A program made the translations under genes and the position numbers. From positions 310,001 through 374,000 of the forward strand of contig CAKQWM010000001.1 in assembly GCA_934278995.1 (NCBI GenBank): a DNA stretch of 64,000 bases, given 5' to 3'. The notes below the pieces were generated by a model. It ran no database searches. It was not told the DNA's origin and saw nothing but the letters and a program-made list of their open reading frames with translations. Positions 53,669 through 62,154 of the stretch are shown in pieces. The DNA is from an uncultured Clostridia bacterium (GTDB lineage: Bacteria > Bacillota > Clostridia > Christensenellales > Borkfalkiaceae). How positions within the stretch are numbered: position 1 is the stretch's first letter; every line of letters begins with the position of its first letter.

Positions 53669-53708
53669 AACGGTTTATCGATTTTAGTATTTTTTATCAA
53701 AAACAGGG

Positions 53709-53724
53709 CTATAAGCCCGTTATC
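53709..53724 (+). repeat. Copy 7 of the CTATAAGCCCGTTATCG repeat
   Basis: This copy lies 40 bases after the deoC stop and 31 bases before the deoD start, inside the operon. With the preceding GGG it can form a small hairpin. Confidence 0.7.
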
Positions 53725-53754
53725 TCAATAAAATAATAAATTACGGAGGATTTT

Positions 53755-54468
53755 ATGGCTATTCCAACCCCACATATTACGGCAAAAAAAGGCGACTTCG
53801 CTAAAACTGTTTTAATGCCGGGCGATCCTAAGCGTTCAAAATTCATTGCGGAAACTTTCCTTGAAAACGCAGTTCTGGTAAACGACGTAAGAGGCGTTCA
53901 GGGCTACACCGGTTATTATAAAGGAAAACGCGTTTCGGTTATGGCTTCGGGCATGGGGCAACCCGCAATCGGCATATATTCGTACGAACTTTTTAAGTTT
54001 TACGACGTTTCGAGCATTATAAGAATAGGTTCTTGCGGTTCTTTCGACAAAGATTTAAGAGTCCGCGATATTATTCTGGCGATGGGCGCTTGTACGGACG
54101 GTAATTTCGCTCATCAATACAGGCTCCCCGGGACTTTCAGTCCGATTGCCGACTTCGGCTTGCTTAAAGCCGCCGCGGAAGAATGTGAAAAAGCCGGCGT
54201 AAATTACAAAGTCGGCAATATTTTCTCGTCAGACGTTTTTTACGACGACGCTTCAAGCGGAATGGATTGGGCGAAAATGGGCGTTTTAGGAGTTGAAATG
54301 GAATCGGCGGCTTTATACTGCAACGCCGCGAGGCTCGGCAAAAAAGCCCTTTGCATTTGCACGGTAAGCGATTCTTTCATTCATCCCGAAGACAACACGA
54401 CTGCCGAAGAAAGACAAAATTCCTTCACCAAAATGATGGAAATCGCGCTTAATATAGCGGAAGAATAA
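53755..54468 (+). CDS. deoD: Purine nucleoside phosphorylase (DeoD type)
   Basis: The 237-residue protein matches hexameric bacterial PNP: MPGDPKRSKFIAE, RIGSCGSF, and the VEMESAALY and SDSFIHPE motifs. It cleaves purine (deoxy)nucleosides with phosphate to base and (deoxy)ribose-1-phosphate, which DeoB converts to the 5-phosphate. GGAGG precedes ATG 53755. Confidence 0.96.
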   Translation: MAIPTPHITAKKGDFAKTVLMPGDPKRSKFIAETFLENAVLVNDVRGVQGYTGYYKGKRVSVMASGMGQPAIGIYSYELFKFYDVSSIIRIGSCGSFDKDLRVRDIILAMGACTDGNFAHQYRLPGTFSPIADFGLLKAAAEECEKAGVNYKVGNIFSSDVFYDDASSGMDWAKMGVLGVEMESAALYCNAARLGKKALCICTVSDSFIHPEDNTTAEERQNSFTKMMEIALNIAEE

Positions 54469-54541
54469 ATCTATTGTTGCGACTTTGCGCTGTAAATCAG
54501 GATTTGACGGCGCAAAAAAAGTAAAACACAGCGAGGATATA

Positions 54542-55702
54542 ATGAGTAAAAGATTATTTTTGATTGTTCTCGACAGTTTCGGTATCGGTTACGAGCCGGA
54601 CGCTTATTTATGGAACGACGAGGGTAGCAACACCTTGGGCGCCATAAGAAACGCGCCCGAGTTCGATTGCCCGAATCTTGAACGGTTGGGACTGTTTAAC
54701 ATCGACGGCGTCGGCGGCGGAATAAAAAATCCTTCGGCGGCGTACGCGAGAATGCAAGAGGCTTCTATGGGCAAGGATACCACCATAGGGCATTGGGAAA
54801 TAGCGGGCATCGTTTCGCCGACGCCTTTCCCGACCTATCCCGACGGGTTTCCGGAAGAAGTCGTAAAAGAGTTTGAAAAAAGAACCGGCAGAAAAACTTT
54901 ATGCAACAAGCCGTATTCCGGAACGGAAGTCATTAAAGATTACGGCGAGGAAAGCATAAAAACGGGCGCGCTTATAATTTATACTTCGGCGGACAGTGTT
55001 TTTCAGATTGCCGCGCACGAAGACGTGGTTCCCGTTCCCGAACTTTATCGCTATTGCGAAATCGCGCGTGAAATTTTGCAGGGCGAACACGCCGTCGGCA
55101 GAGTCATCGCTCGCCCCTTCGACGGAGAGTATCCTTTCCACAGAACGGCGCGTCGCCACGATTATTCGCTCGTTCCCGCAAAAACCACCATGCTCGATTT
55201 ATTGATGAAAGCGGGGTACGATACTATTTCCGTCGGCAAAATATACGATATTTTTGCGGGAAAATCGGTTTCGGAATCAAACCGCACTACTTCAAACGCC
55301 GACGGTATGCAAAAAACTTTTGAGATCGCTAAACGCGATTTCAACGGACTTTGTTTTACTAATTTAGTCGATTTCGATATGCTTTACGGACACAGAAACG
55401 ACGTAAAAGGCTACGCCGCGGCAATGACGGAATTCGATAAATGGCTCGGAACTTTCCTGCCCGTCCTAAAAGAAGACGATTTATTGATGATTACCGCCGA
55501 TCACGGATGCGATCCTTCTACGCCTTCAACCGATCATTCGAGAGAATACGTTCCTATGATTTTATACGGAAACAAAATTAACCCCATAAATCTCGGTACG
55601 CGTCCGACTTTTTCGGATATGTCTGCGACCGTTTTGGATTATTTCAAAGTGGATAAAGAAGAAACGTCGGGGACGAGTTTTTTGAAAGAAGTTTTAAAAT
55701 AG
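54542..55702 (+). CDS. deoB: Phosphopentomutase
   Basis: The 386-residue alkaline-phosphatase-fold enzyme has the LIVLDSFGIG metal-binding start, the phosphorylated Thr in GKDTTIGHWE, and the late TADHGCDPS and STDHSREYVPM metal sites. It moves phosphate from C1 to C5 of ribose or deoxyribose. ATG 54542 with CGAGGAT upstream is chosen over the in-frame start at 54485, because DeoB proteins start at this point. Confidence 0.95.
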   Translation: MSKRLFLIVLDSFGIGYEPDAYLWNDEGSNTLGAIRNAPEFDCPNLERLGLFNIDGVGGGIKNPSAAYARMQEASMGKDTTIGHWEIAGIVSPTPFPTYPDGFPEEVVKEFEKRTGRKTLCNKPYSGTEVIKDYGEESIKTGALIIYTSADSVFQIAAHEDVVPVPELYRYCEIAREILQGEHAVGRVIARPFDGEYPFHRTARRHDYSLVPAKTTMLDLLMKAGYDTISVGKIYDIFAGKSVSESNRTTSNADGMQKTFEIAKRDFNGLCFTNLVDFDMLYGHRNDVKGYAAAMTEFDKWLGTFLPVLKEDDLLMITADHGCDPSTPSTDHSREYVPMILYGNKINPINLGTRPTFSDMSATVLDYFKVDKEETSGTSFLKEVLK

Positions 55703-55705
55703 AGC

Positions 55706-55721
55706 AATAACGGGCTTATAG
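55706..55721 (-). repeat. Copy 8 of the interspersed repeat
   Basis: This inverted copy starts 4 bases after the deoB stop and can form a CGGGCT/AGCCC hairpin. The gap to cdd is only 48 bases. Confidence 0.7.
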
Positions 55722-55750
55722 CCCCGTTTATGAACGGTAAGAGGTGTAAA

Positions 55751-56155
55751 ATGACAGATAAAGAATTATTGAAAACGGCAATAGAAGCGAGAAAAGACGC
55801 ATATACGCCGTATTCGCATTTCAAAGTAGGCGCGGCGCTTTTGACCAAAAGCGGAAAGGTTTATACGGGCGGAAATATAGAAAACGCAAGTTATACCCCG
55901 ACCGTTTGCGCCGAAAGAGTTGCTTTTTTCAAAGCCATCAATAACGGCGAAAGGGAATTTTCCAAAATTGCGGTAGTCGGCGGAAAGGACGGAGAAGACG
56001 TTGTGTTTTGCGCGCCGTGCGGAGTATGCCGTCAGGTAATGGCGGAATTCGGCGACGACGACTTTGAAATTATTTTAGGAACGCTTGATAATTTTAAGGC
56101 GTATAAACTTGACGAAGTGCTTCCCTTCAGGTTCGGACCAAAAGATCTGAATTAA
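55751..56155 (+). CDS. cdd: Cytidine deaminase
   Basis: The 134-residue protein is a tetrameric-type cytidine deaminase with YSHFKVGAAL, the zinc site TVCAERVA (Cys and catalytic Glu) and PCGVCRQ. It turns (deoxy)cytidine into (deoxy)uridine, the substrate of the pyrimidine phosphorylase encoded next. ATG 55751 with AGAGGTG is preferred over the in-frame ATG 55730, which overlaps the repeat-derived hairpin. Confidence 0.95.
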   Translation: MTDKELLKTAIEARKDAYTPYSHFKVGAALLTKSGKVYTGGNIENASYTPTVCAERVAFFKAINNGEREFSKIAVVGGKDGEDVVFCAPCGVCRQVMAEFGDDDFEIILGTLDNFKAYKLDEVLPFRFGPKDLN

Positions 56156-56179
56156 CGGATTACAACGGCAAAAGTCGGG

Positions 56180-56196
56180 CTATACGCCCGTTAACG
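56180..56196 (+). repeat. Copy 9 of the interspersed repeat (degenerate)
   Basis: This diverged copy (CTATACGCCCGTTAACG) lies 24 bases after the cdd stop; with the preceding CGGG it forms a CGGGC/GCCCG hairpin. Confidence 0.55.
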
Positions 56197-56241
56197 ACGA
56201 TTTTATTATTAAAAACAGACTTATAAAGTGAGATATCTATC

Positions 56242-57543
56242 ATGAGAATGTATGACGTTATAAAGAAAAAACGCGACGGAGAAAGACTTACGGACGAAGA
56301 AATCCGCTGGTTTATCAAGGGCTACGTAAAAGGCGAAATCCCCGATTATCAGGCTTCCGCTTTGCTTATGGCAATTTATTTTCAGGGAATGGATCTTGAC
56401 GAAACGGCTGCGCTTACCATGGCGGTAAGGGATTCGGGCGATAAACTTGATTTTTCCGACGTAAAAGGCATAAGGGTAGATAAACATTCAACCGGAGGTG
56501 TCGGAGATAAAACGAGTTTGATAGTCGCGCCCATAGTCGCAACCCTCGGCGTTAAAGTAGCAAAAATGAGCGGAAGGGGTTTAGGTCACACCGGCGGTAC
56601 AATCGATAAACTCGAATCGATTCCGGGGTTTAGAACCGACCTTGATAAGAAGGAGTTTATAAAAATCGTCAACGACGTAGGCGTTGCAATCGTCGGACAA
56701 AGCGCGTCGCTTGCCCCTGCGGATAAACTTTTGTACGCGTTGAGAGACGTAACTGCGACGGTAGAATCGAAGCCTCTTATCGTTTCCAGCATTATGGGCA
56801 AAAAACTTGCCGCCGACGACGACTGCATCGTTTTAGACGTAAAGACGGGCAGCGGTTCTTTCATGAAAACCATAGAAGACAGTAAAACGCTTGCAAAAAT
56901 GATGGTGGATATAGGTAAAAAAGCGGGCAAAAAGATGCTTGCGGTTATTACCGATATGGACAGACCGCTCGGTAACGATATCGGCAACGCTTTAGAAGTT
57001 AAAGAGGCTGTTGCGACTTTATGCGGACACGGTCCCGAAGATTTAACCGAAATCTGCGTCGCGCTTGCTTCTAATATGCTCTATCTTGCGGGAAAGGGTA
57101 GTTACGAAGAATGCGAAAACAACGTAAAACGGGTTATAGCCGACGGCTCGGCGCTTGATACGCTTGCAAAAATGGTTAAAGCGCAGGGCGGCGACGAAAG
57201 AGTTATTTATAATCCTGAACTTTTTGAAAAGGCGAAATATTCCCACGACGTCATATCCGATAAGGAAGGTTATATCACTCACGTGGATACCGAAGGTTAC
57301 GGTATAGCGGCGCTTGTGTTGGGCGCGGGAAGAAACACCAAGGAAGATAAAATCGACTTTACGGCGGGTATAATTTTAAATAAAAAGACGGGAGACTACG
57401 TAAAGAAGGGCGAAACGATAGCAACCCTTTATACGGGTAACTTAAAATCGGTCCAAGACGCCGAGACAAGGCTTCTTTCGGCAACGGTGATTTCGGACGA
57501 AAAACCCGCCTATAAGCCCATTATCCTCGGAAAAGTCGAATAA
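56242..57543 (+). CDS. pdp: Pyrimidine-nucleoside phosphorylase
   Basis: The 433-residue protein follows the NP-II family: helical N-terminal domain, VDKHSTGGVGDKTSL phosphate loop, the SGRGLGHTGGT motif and a C-terminal alpha/beta hairpin domain. It phosphorolyses uridine, deoxyuridine and thymidine. It completes, with deoD, deoB, cdd and deoC, a full salvage and breakdown pathway. The ribosome site before ATG 56242 is weak. The sequence at 57510-57525 resembles the intergenic repeat but encodes the conserved AYKPII. Confidence 0.95.
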   Translation: MRMYDVIKKKRDGERLTDEEIRWFIKGYVKGEIPDYQASALLMAIYFQGMDLDETAALTMAVRDSGDKLDFSDVKGIRVDKHSTGGVGDKTSLIVAPIVATLGVKVAKMSGRGLGHTGGTIDKLESIPGFRTDLDKKEFIKIVNDVGVAIVGQSASLAPADKLLYALRDVTATVESKPLIVSSIMGKKLAADDDCIVLDVKTGSGSFMKTIEDSKTLAKMMVDIGKKAGKKMLAVITDMDRPLGNDIGNALEVKEAVATLCGHGPEDLTEICVALASNMLYLAGKGSYEECENNVKRVIADGSALDTLAKMVKAQGGDERVIYNPELFEKAKYSHDVISDKEGYITHVDTEGYGIAALVLGAGRNTKEDKIDFTAGIILNKKTGDYVKKGETIATLYTGNLKSVQDAETRLLSATVISDEKPAYKPIILGKVE

Positions 57544-57615
57544 TCGCAGATATATGTAAGGGGCGCCCCGATTGCGGCGAAAGAGCGATTAATTTTAATG
57601 TCGAGAGATAAATTT

Positions 57616-58215
57616 ATGGCAAAACTATATTTTAAATACGGCGCCATGGGCTGTTCCAAAACGGCGCAGGCGCTTATTACGAAATTTAATTACGAAGAAC
57701 GCGACATGAAGGTTTTTTTGTTAAAACCTTCCATAGACACGCGCGACGGCGCGTCGGTCGTTACGTCGAGAATAGGTCTTAGTAAGCCTTGCTTCTCACT
57801 TCTTCCCGATGAAAATATTTACGAAATTTACAAAAACGAATATTCTGATTGCAAAGTGGTCATCGTTGACGAATGTCAGTTTTTGACGCCCGAACAGGTT
57901 GATGAACTTGACAACATAGTTATCGATTTTGACGTTCCCGTGTTGTGTTTCGGTCTGGCAACCGACTTTTCAACCCATCTTTTCCCCGGAAGTCGCAGGC
58001 TTTTTGAAATCGCCGAATCCATAACGGAAATAAAATCGGTTTGCAGATGCGGTTCAAAAGCAACCGTCAACGCCCGTTTCGACGATAACGGAAACATCGT
58101 TACCGAAGGCGCTCAGATTTGCCTCGGCGGTAACGACAGATACGTAGCAATGTGCAGGCGTTGTTACCTGAAAAAAATTAAAGAACAGAAGGCACGTGAT
58201 TCCGCCGACGAATAA
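57616..58215 (+). CDS. tdk: Thymidine kinase
   Basis: From ATG 57616 the product is 199 residues; ATG 57598 is in frame (205 residues), but family members start at MAKLYF. It has a P-loop GAMGCSKT in which Ser replaces the usual Gly before Lys-Thr, a variant seen in several Firmicutes enzymes, the DECQF Walker B, and a lid zinc site with CRCG and CRRC pairs. It phosphorylates thymidine or deoxyuridine and competes with the phosphorylase for the same substrate. Confidence 0.93.
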   Translation: MAKLYFKYGAMGCSKTAQALITKFNYEERDMKVFLLKPSIDTRDGASVVTSRIGLSKPCFSLLPDENIYEIYKNEYSDCKVVIVDECQFLTPEQVDELDNIVIDFDVPVLCFGLATDFSTHLFPGSRRLFEIAESITEIKSVCRCGSKATVNARFDDNGNIVTEGAQICLGGNDRYVAMCRRCYLKKIKEQKARDSADE

Positions 58216-58230
58216 AAGGAGGAGTTATTT

Positions 58231-58761
58231 ATGAATATCTGGCACGATATCGGAAAAGAAAGAATCACACCCGAAAAATTCGAAGCGCTTATAGAAATCC
58301 CGAAAGGGAGCAAGGCTAAGTACGAACTCGATAAAGAAACGGGAAGGCTTCGCCTCGACAGGTTTTTATATACATCTACGGTGTACCCCGCAAATTACGG
58401 TTTTATACCGAGAACGCTCGCCGAAGACATGGATCCGTTGGACGTCCTTGTTTTGTGCAGCGACGAGATTTACCCCATGACGATAATAACCTGTAAACCT
58501 ATAGGCGTTATCAGAATGTACGACAACAACGAACTCGACGAAAAAATCATCGCCGTTGCCGTAGGGGATCCGAGTTATAAAGATTACGACGATATCGACA
58601 TGCTCCCCAAGCATATTTTTGAGGAAATGATGCACTTTTTCGAAGTATATAAAACCCTCGAACACAAAGTTACTTCGGTCAAAGAAATTTGCCATAAGAA
58701 AGTTGCCATAGAGGTTATTCGTAAGTGCATGGACATTTATACTAAAAAATATAACAGATAA
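58231..58761 (+). CDS. ppa: Inorganic pyrophosphatase (family I)
   Basis: The 176-residue protein has the family I active site: KAKYELDKETG, FLYTSTVYPANYGFIP and the metal-binding DMDPLDVLVL. It hydrolyses pyrophosphate, which drives nucleotide synthesis steps forward. It starts 15 bases after tdk with AAAGGAGGAG and is the last gene before the bidirectional terminator. Confidence 0.95.
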   Translation: MNIWHDIGKERITPEKFEALIEIPKGSKAKYELDKETGRLRLDRFLYTSTVYPANYGFIPRTLAEDMDPLDVLVLCSDEIYPMTIITCKPIGVIRMYDNNELDEKIIAVAVGDPSYKDYDDIDMLPKHIFEEMMHFFEVYKTLEHKVTSVKEICHKKVAIEVIRKCMDIYTKKYNR

Positions 58762-58770
58762 CCCGACTGA

Positions 58771-58818
58771 AAAAGCCCGCCTTTTAAGCCGATAACAGGC
58801 TTATAGGCGGGCTTTTTT
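58771..58818 (+). terminator. Bidirectional terminator containing a repeat copy
   Basis: An 11-bp stem (58771-58781 with 58806-58816) with flanking A-run and T-run ends both the ppa operon and the convergent fmdB-helicase operon. The loop contains copy 10 of the repeat, which pairs internally. Confidence 0.92.
58790..58806 (-). repeat. Copy 10 of the interspersed repeat
   Basis: This inverted copy with one change (CAGGC for CGGGC) is placed in the loop of the terminator at 58771-58818, 3' of ppa. Confidence 0.65.
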
Positions 58819-58826
58819 ATGTTTTT

Positions 58827-59024
58827 CTATTTACAGCCGCTACAATGACGGCAATCGCCGGCGCAGTTTGACGGTTTTTTACCGAGACTTCCGAGAACGC
58901 TCCCCGAATAGTCTCTTTCCATCCCGGTTTTACAGTCGGGGCAAAGAACCACGGCGTCGCTGTTTTTCACGAGTTCGGATATTTTTTTCCCGCAAGAGGG
59001 ACATTTATAATCTAATAACGGCAT
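58827..59024 (-). CDS. FmdB-type zinc-ribbon protein
   Basis: The 65-residue protein has two CxxC pairs (YKCPSCGKK and VLCPDCK) as in the FmdB/CxxC regulatory family, preceded by the usual short MPLLDY start. An unusual Cys-rich end (CAGDCRHCSGC) adds four more Cys and may bind a second metal. It starts 9 bases after the helicase stop and shares its transcript. FmdB-like proteins are small, often regulatory or metal-handling; the function here is unknown. Confidence 0.8.
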   Translation of the reverse strand: MPLLDYKCPSCGKKISELVKNSDAVVLCPDCKTGMERDYSGSVLGSLGKKPSNCAGDCRHCSGCK

Positions 59025-59033
59025 AGTAAACTA

Positions 59034-60878
59034 CTAACTCCTTAAAAAATCTATTGCCTGGGCTTTCGACGGGAATTTTTTAAAGTAGCATTTTGCTCCT
59101 TCTCTTCCGTCGAGTTGGTTTATAAGATCCGCCGCGACTTCCCAGTTATCGGTAATAACGAGCCTCGTTTTGTGTTTTACGGCGTAAAACTTATCGCGGT
59201 ACTTGGTGATAAACATTGTTTCTATCCTGAGTTTCTGTCTTTCGGCTTTTTCTTTTTGGTCGGCAAGTTGTTTTTCCTTAGCCTTCGCGCGCAACCGTAA
59301 AAGTTCGTTTTTATCGGTGTTTTTGATTTTCAGCGCGTTAATTATTTGAGAACAGTCGCCTTTACTTAACCCGTACTTGATAATTTCGTCAAATTCTTCA
59401 CGGCTTATTTTTGCTTTGATAAAACTCAACTGTTTTTCCGTTGCGGGCGCTTTCTGCCAGGAATAATAACTCGTTAAATCCCAGAGCGGGCGTTCGTCGT
59501 CGTGGCATACGGCAAAATAATCGTAGGCTTCTTTCAAGGCTTTCTGAAGCGACGTTTCTTTTCCCTCGGAATATACGAATTTTTGTTTGTCCTCGTCGTA
59601 AAGATAATACATGACCTTGGTTTTTCCGAGTTCGTTTATAGCCTTGACGCCTATTCTGTCGCCGTTTGAAAATTGATAAACGAGGTCGCCGTTAGGCTTT
59701 TTCGTCCAGTTAACGTTAAAGGCGTCAACGCCTTCTTTTTGCGCGAAAAGTTTGACCGCATGCACGTTCATTACCCAGTTTTCGGGACAATCCGCGGTTT
59801 CGTCAACAACCGCTTTTAAATCGGTAAGCATACCTTCCACGTCGTAAACTTTCGACCGCGGAACTTCGGTCATGTCAAGACCTAAAAGGGACGGCGCCGT
59901 ACAGATATCGAGATCGTCCGTAACCCCTACGAGGTCGATAAGGTTCAAATAGCGCTTGTTTTCGGCTTTTCTGAGTCCTCTGCCGACCATCTGAGCGTAA
60001 AGACTCTGGTTTTTAGTGGGGCGGGCGATTATTATCGTTTCTATAAGAGGCATGTCCGTGCCTTCGGTAAATATCATGCAGTTGACGAGGCAGGGAATTT
60101 TTTTCGCCGTAAAATCCGCGATGATTTTGTTGCGGTTTTGCGTTTTTTGAGAAACCGCCACAGCGCCCGGTATTTTTGAAGCAATGTTTTCGGCGTGGCT
60201 TACGGACGAAGCGAAAATAAGCGTTTGTCCGCGCGCGTATTTTTTATAAACTTCCGCGATTTCGGCGTTTATCATATCTCTATCGACGGCGTCCGACAAA
60301 GAATTGACCTGAAAATCGCCGAGATGCATTTTTACCGAACCGAGTTTCCAGGAAACTTTCGCTCTTAAACATCTTACGTTTGAAAGGTAATCGTTTTTTA
60401 TGCCCCATAAAAGGTTTCTTTCAAAAATTATGCTTTGAAAAACGTCGTCGAGCCTGACTTTGTCGCCGCGGTTGGGCGTTGCCGTAAACCCGAGATGTAA
60501 TCTTGGCTTGAAATACGAATACACCGCCTTGTAACTTTTCGCGGCGGCGTGGTGGGCTTCGTCGGTGATTATGGTATCGAAGTCGTCCGGTCTGAAATTA
60601 TCAAGACGTCTTATAAGCGACTGCACCGACGCCGAAACGACTTCTTCGCCGTGAGAACGGTTTGTTCCTTGCTCTATTCCGCAAGGGCAATCGTAATATT
60701 TTACAGGCTGACGCACGAGTTCCTCTCGGTGAGAAATTATCAGCACCCGCCCGCGTCTTCGTATTTTTGAAAAAACCACGGTTTTTCCTAAACCCGTAGC
60801 CATCGAAACGAGATACGAACCGCTGTTTAGTTCGTTTATGATTTCGACGCATTCTTTCTGATAATCTCTTAATTCCAT
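59034..60878 (-). CDS. Superfamily II DEAD/DEAH-box helicase, RadD-like
   Basis: The 614-residue protein has SF2 motifs in order: Q-like DYQKECVEI, Walker A ATGLGKT, DEAH (TDEAHHAA), motif III FTATPN, and motif VI QMVGRGLR, then a C-terminal domain of about 200 residues with Trp/Lys-rich and helical segments. The set fits the SSL2/RadD group of ATP-dependent repair or RNA-handling helicases. It is not a clear phage-defence helicase, since no nuclease or partner is adjacent. It has its own promoter (60913-60941). Confidence 0.88.
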   Translation of the reverse strand: MELRDYQKECVEIINELNSGSYLVSMATGLGKTVVFSKIRRRGRVLIISHREELVRQPVKYYDCPCGIEQGTNRSHGEEVVSASVQSLIRRLDNFRPDDFDTIITDEAHHAAAKSYKAVYSYFKPRLHLGFTATPNRGDKVRLDDVFQSIIFERNLLWGIKNDYLSNVRCLRAKVSWKLGSVKMHLGDFQVNSLSDAVDRDMINAEIAEVYKKYARGQTLIFASSVSHAENIASKIPGAVAVSQKTQNRNKIIADFTAKKIPCLVNCMIFTEGTDMPLIETIIIARPTKNQSLYAQMVGRGLRKAENKRYLNLIDLVGVTDDLDICTAPSLLGLDMTEVPRSKVYDVEGMLTDLKAVVDETADCPENWVMNVHAVKLFAQKEGVDAFNVNWTKKPNGDLVYQFSNGDRIGVKAINELGKTKVMYYLYDEDKQKFVYSEGKETSLQKALKEAYDYFAVCHDDERPLWDLTSYYSWQKAPATEKQLSFIKAKISREEFDEIIKYGLSKGDCSQIINALKIKNTDKNELLRLRAKAKEKQLADQKEKAERQKLRIETMFITKYRDKFYAVKHKTRLVITDNWEVAADLINQLDGREGAKCYFKKFPSKAQAIDFLRS

Positions 60879-60912
60879 AAGTTTTCCCCGAATCCGAACG
60901 ATTTACTTTATA

Positions 60913-60941
60913 ATTTTAGCACTTATATAAAAAAAGGTCAA
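60913..60941 (-). promoter_or_regulatory. Promoter of the helicase-fmdB operon
   Basis: On the minus strand TTGACC (plus 60936-60941) and TAAAAT (plus 60913-60918) are 17 bases apart. Predicted +1 is near 60906, leaving a leader of about 28 bases with a GGGGAA ribosome site. Confidence 0.78.
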
Positions 60942-61172
60942 CGAAATAAAATTAAAGTAGGAACAATCGGACTCGTACGATATAAGTTACGACACGATTA
61001 CGCCTATATAATTACGATAACGTTATTACTGCGACGAAAACTACTTTGACGGGCAAAAAACAAATTAAATTTTCGGCGCGGTTTTTACGACTTATTCTCT
61101 TGCAAAAGAAGATTTATTGTGCTAACATAGTAGGTGACTTTTCAGCGGATATCTTTTTATGGAGAGTGAGAA

Positions 61173-61868
61173 ATGATTATAAAGGGCTTACAAAAATTAA
61201 CCTTACTCGATTACCCCGGAAAGTGCGCCTGTACGGTGTTTACTTTCGGGTGTAATTTACGTTGTCCGTTTTGCCACAACGCGTCGCTCGTTATAAAAAA
61301 GCAAGGCGACGACGGCATTATAACCGAAGAAGATTTTTTTAAATTTCTCGACGGAAGAAAAGGGCTTCTGGACGGCGTTGCGATAACGGGCGGCGAACCT
61401 TTGCTTCAGCCCGACTTACGCGACTTTATTATAAAAATAAAAGAAAAAGGTTTTTCCGTCAAACTCGATACCAACGGCACAAGCCCCGAAAAATTAAAAG
61501 CGCTTATTGACGAAAACTTGCTCGATTACGTGGCGATGGATATAAAAAACAGTTTTAAAAAATATCCGCAGACGGTGGGAATAACCTGTTTTGACGTAAC
61601 GCCCGTAAAAGAATCCATAAAAATTTTGCTCGAAGATAAAGTCGATTACGAATTCAGAACGACCGTCTGCAAAGAACTTTTCACCATTGAAGATTTTGAC
61701 GAAATAGCGAAGGCGATAAACGGCGCGAAACGCTATTTTTTGCAGGCGTATATAGACTCCGGCGACATTTTGAACGGCGCGTTTACAGCGCCCGAAAAAG
61801 CGTGTATGAATACTTATTCAAACCGCCTCGAAAAAACCTTGCATAACGTGCGGACAAGGGGAATATAA
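61173..61868 (+). CDS. nrdG: Anaerobic ribonucleotide reductase activating protein
   Basis: The 231-residue radical SAM enzyme has the CNLRCPFC cluster motif (Cys-x3-Cys-x2-Cys), GGEPLLQ and the LDTNGTSP segment. It makes the glycyl radical in NrdD using S-adenosylmethionine. GGAGAG precedes ATG 61173. It is placed before nrdD, while in many genomes it is after, and the 286-base gap carries a separate nrdD promoter and operator. Confidence 0.92.
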   Translation: MIIKGLQKLTLLDYPGKCACTVFTFGCNLRCPFCHNASLVIKKQGDDGIITEEDFFKFLDGRKGLLDGVAITGGEPLLQPDLRDFIIKIKEKGFSVKLDTNGTSPEKLKALIDENLLDYVAMDIKNSFKKYPQTVGITCFDVTPVKESIKILLEDKVDYEFRTTVCKELFTIEDFDEIAKAINGAKRYFLQAYIDSGDILNGAFTAPEKACMNTYSNRLEKTLHNVRTRGI

Positions 61869-61925
61869 ACTGCAAAAAACGCCTTGTTTTCGCATATAAA
61901 CCGAATAAACGAAAAAGCGGGAAAA

Positions 61926-61973
61926 ACACAATATATTGTGGTTTTCCGTTTTTTATGCCACAAAATATTGTAA
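61926..61973 (+). promoter_or_regulatory. Tandem NrdR boxes
   Basis: Two 16-base boxes, ACACAATATATTGTGG (61926-61941) and CCACAAAATATTGTAA (61958-61973), match the NrdR consensus (ACACWATATATWGTGT-like). Their centres are 32 bases apart, about three helix turns, the known cooperative spacing. They lie 30 bases upstream of the -35 box of nrdD. NrdR is the ATP/dATP-sensing repressor of ribonucleotide reductase genes. Confidence 0.9.
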
Positions 61974-62003
61974 AAATATTTTTTAAAAAACAGGTTTTTT
62001 TCT

Positions 62004-62032
62004 TTGACAGAATACGCCCGTTGTGTTACTAT
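62004..62032 (+). promoter_or_regulatory. Promoter of nrdD
   Basis: TTGACA (62004-62009) and TACTAT (62027-62032) are 17 bases apart; predicted +1 is near 62039. The leader is about 116 bases. Confidence 0.83.
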
Positions 62033-62154
62033 ATAAAAGCACCCCTTCGTTGCGCCTTTTTTGCGGAAATTTTTCCGTTTTCAAACACCCATATTTATAT
62101 TTTTTGCGGACGAAGCGGGAGTAAAAATTTTTACTTGAAAATAAGGAGTTATTT

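Noticed and set aside
59034..60878. Phage-defence helicase system
   Set aside because: The helicase has no nuclease, methylase or other defence partner nearby, and its motif set and neighbour (FmdB-like) match ordinary RadD-type housekeeping genes.
61126..61150. Possible NrdR half-site upstream of nrdG
   Set aside because: Only one weak ATTGTG-like half-site is seen, with no second box at the required spacing.
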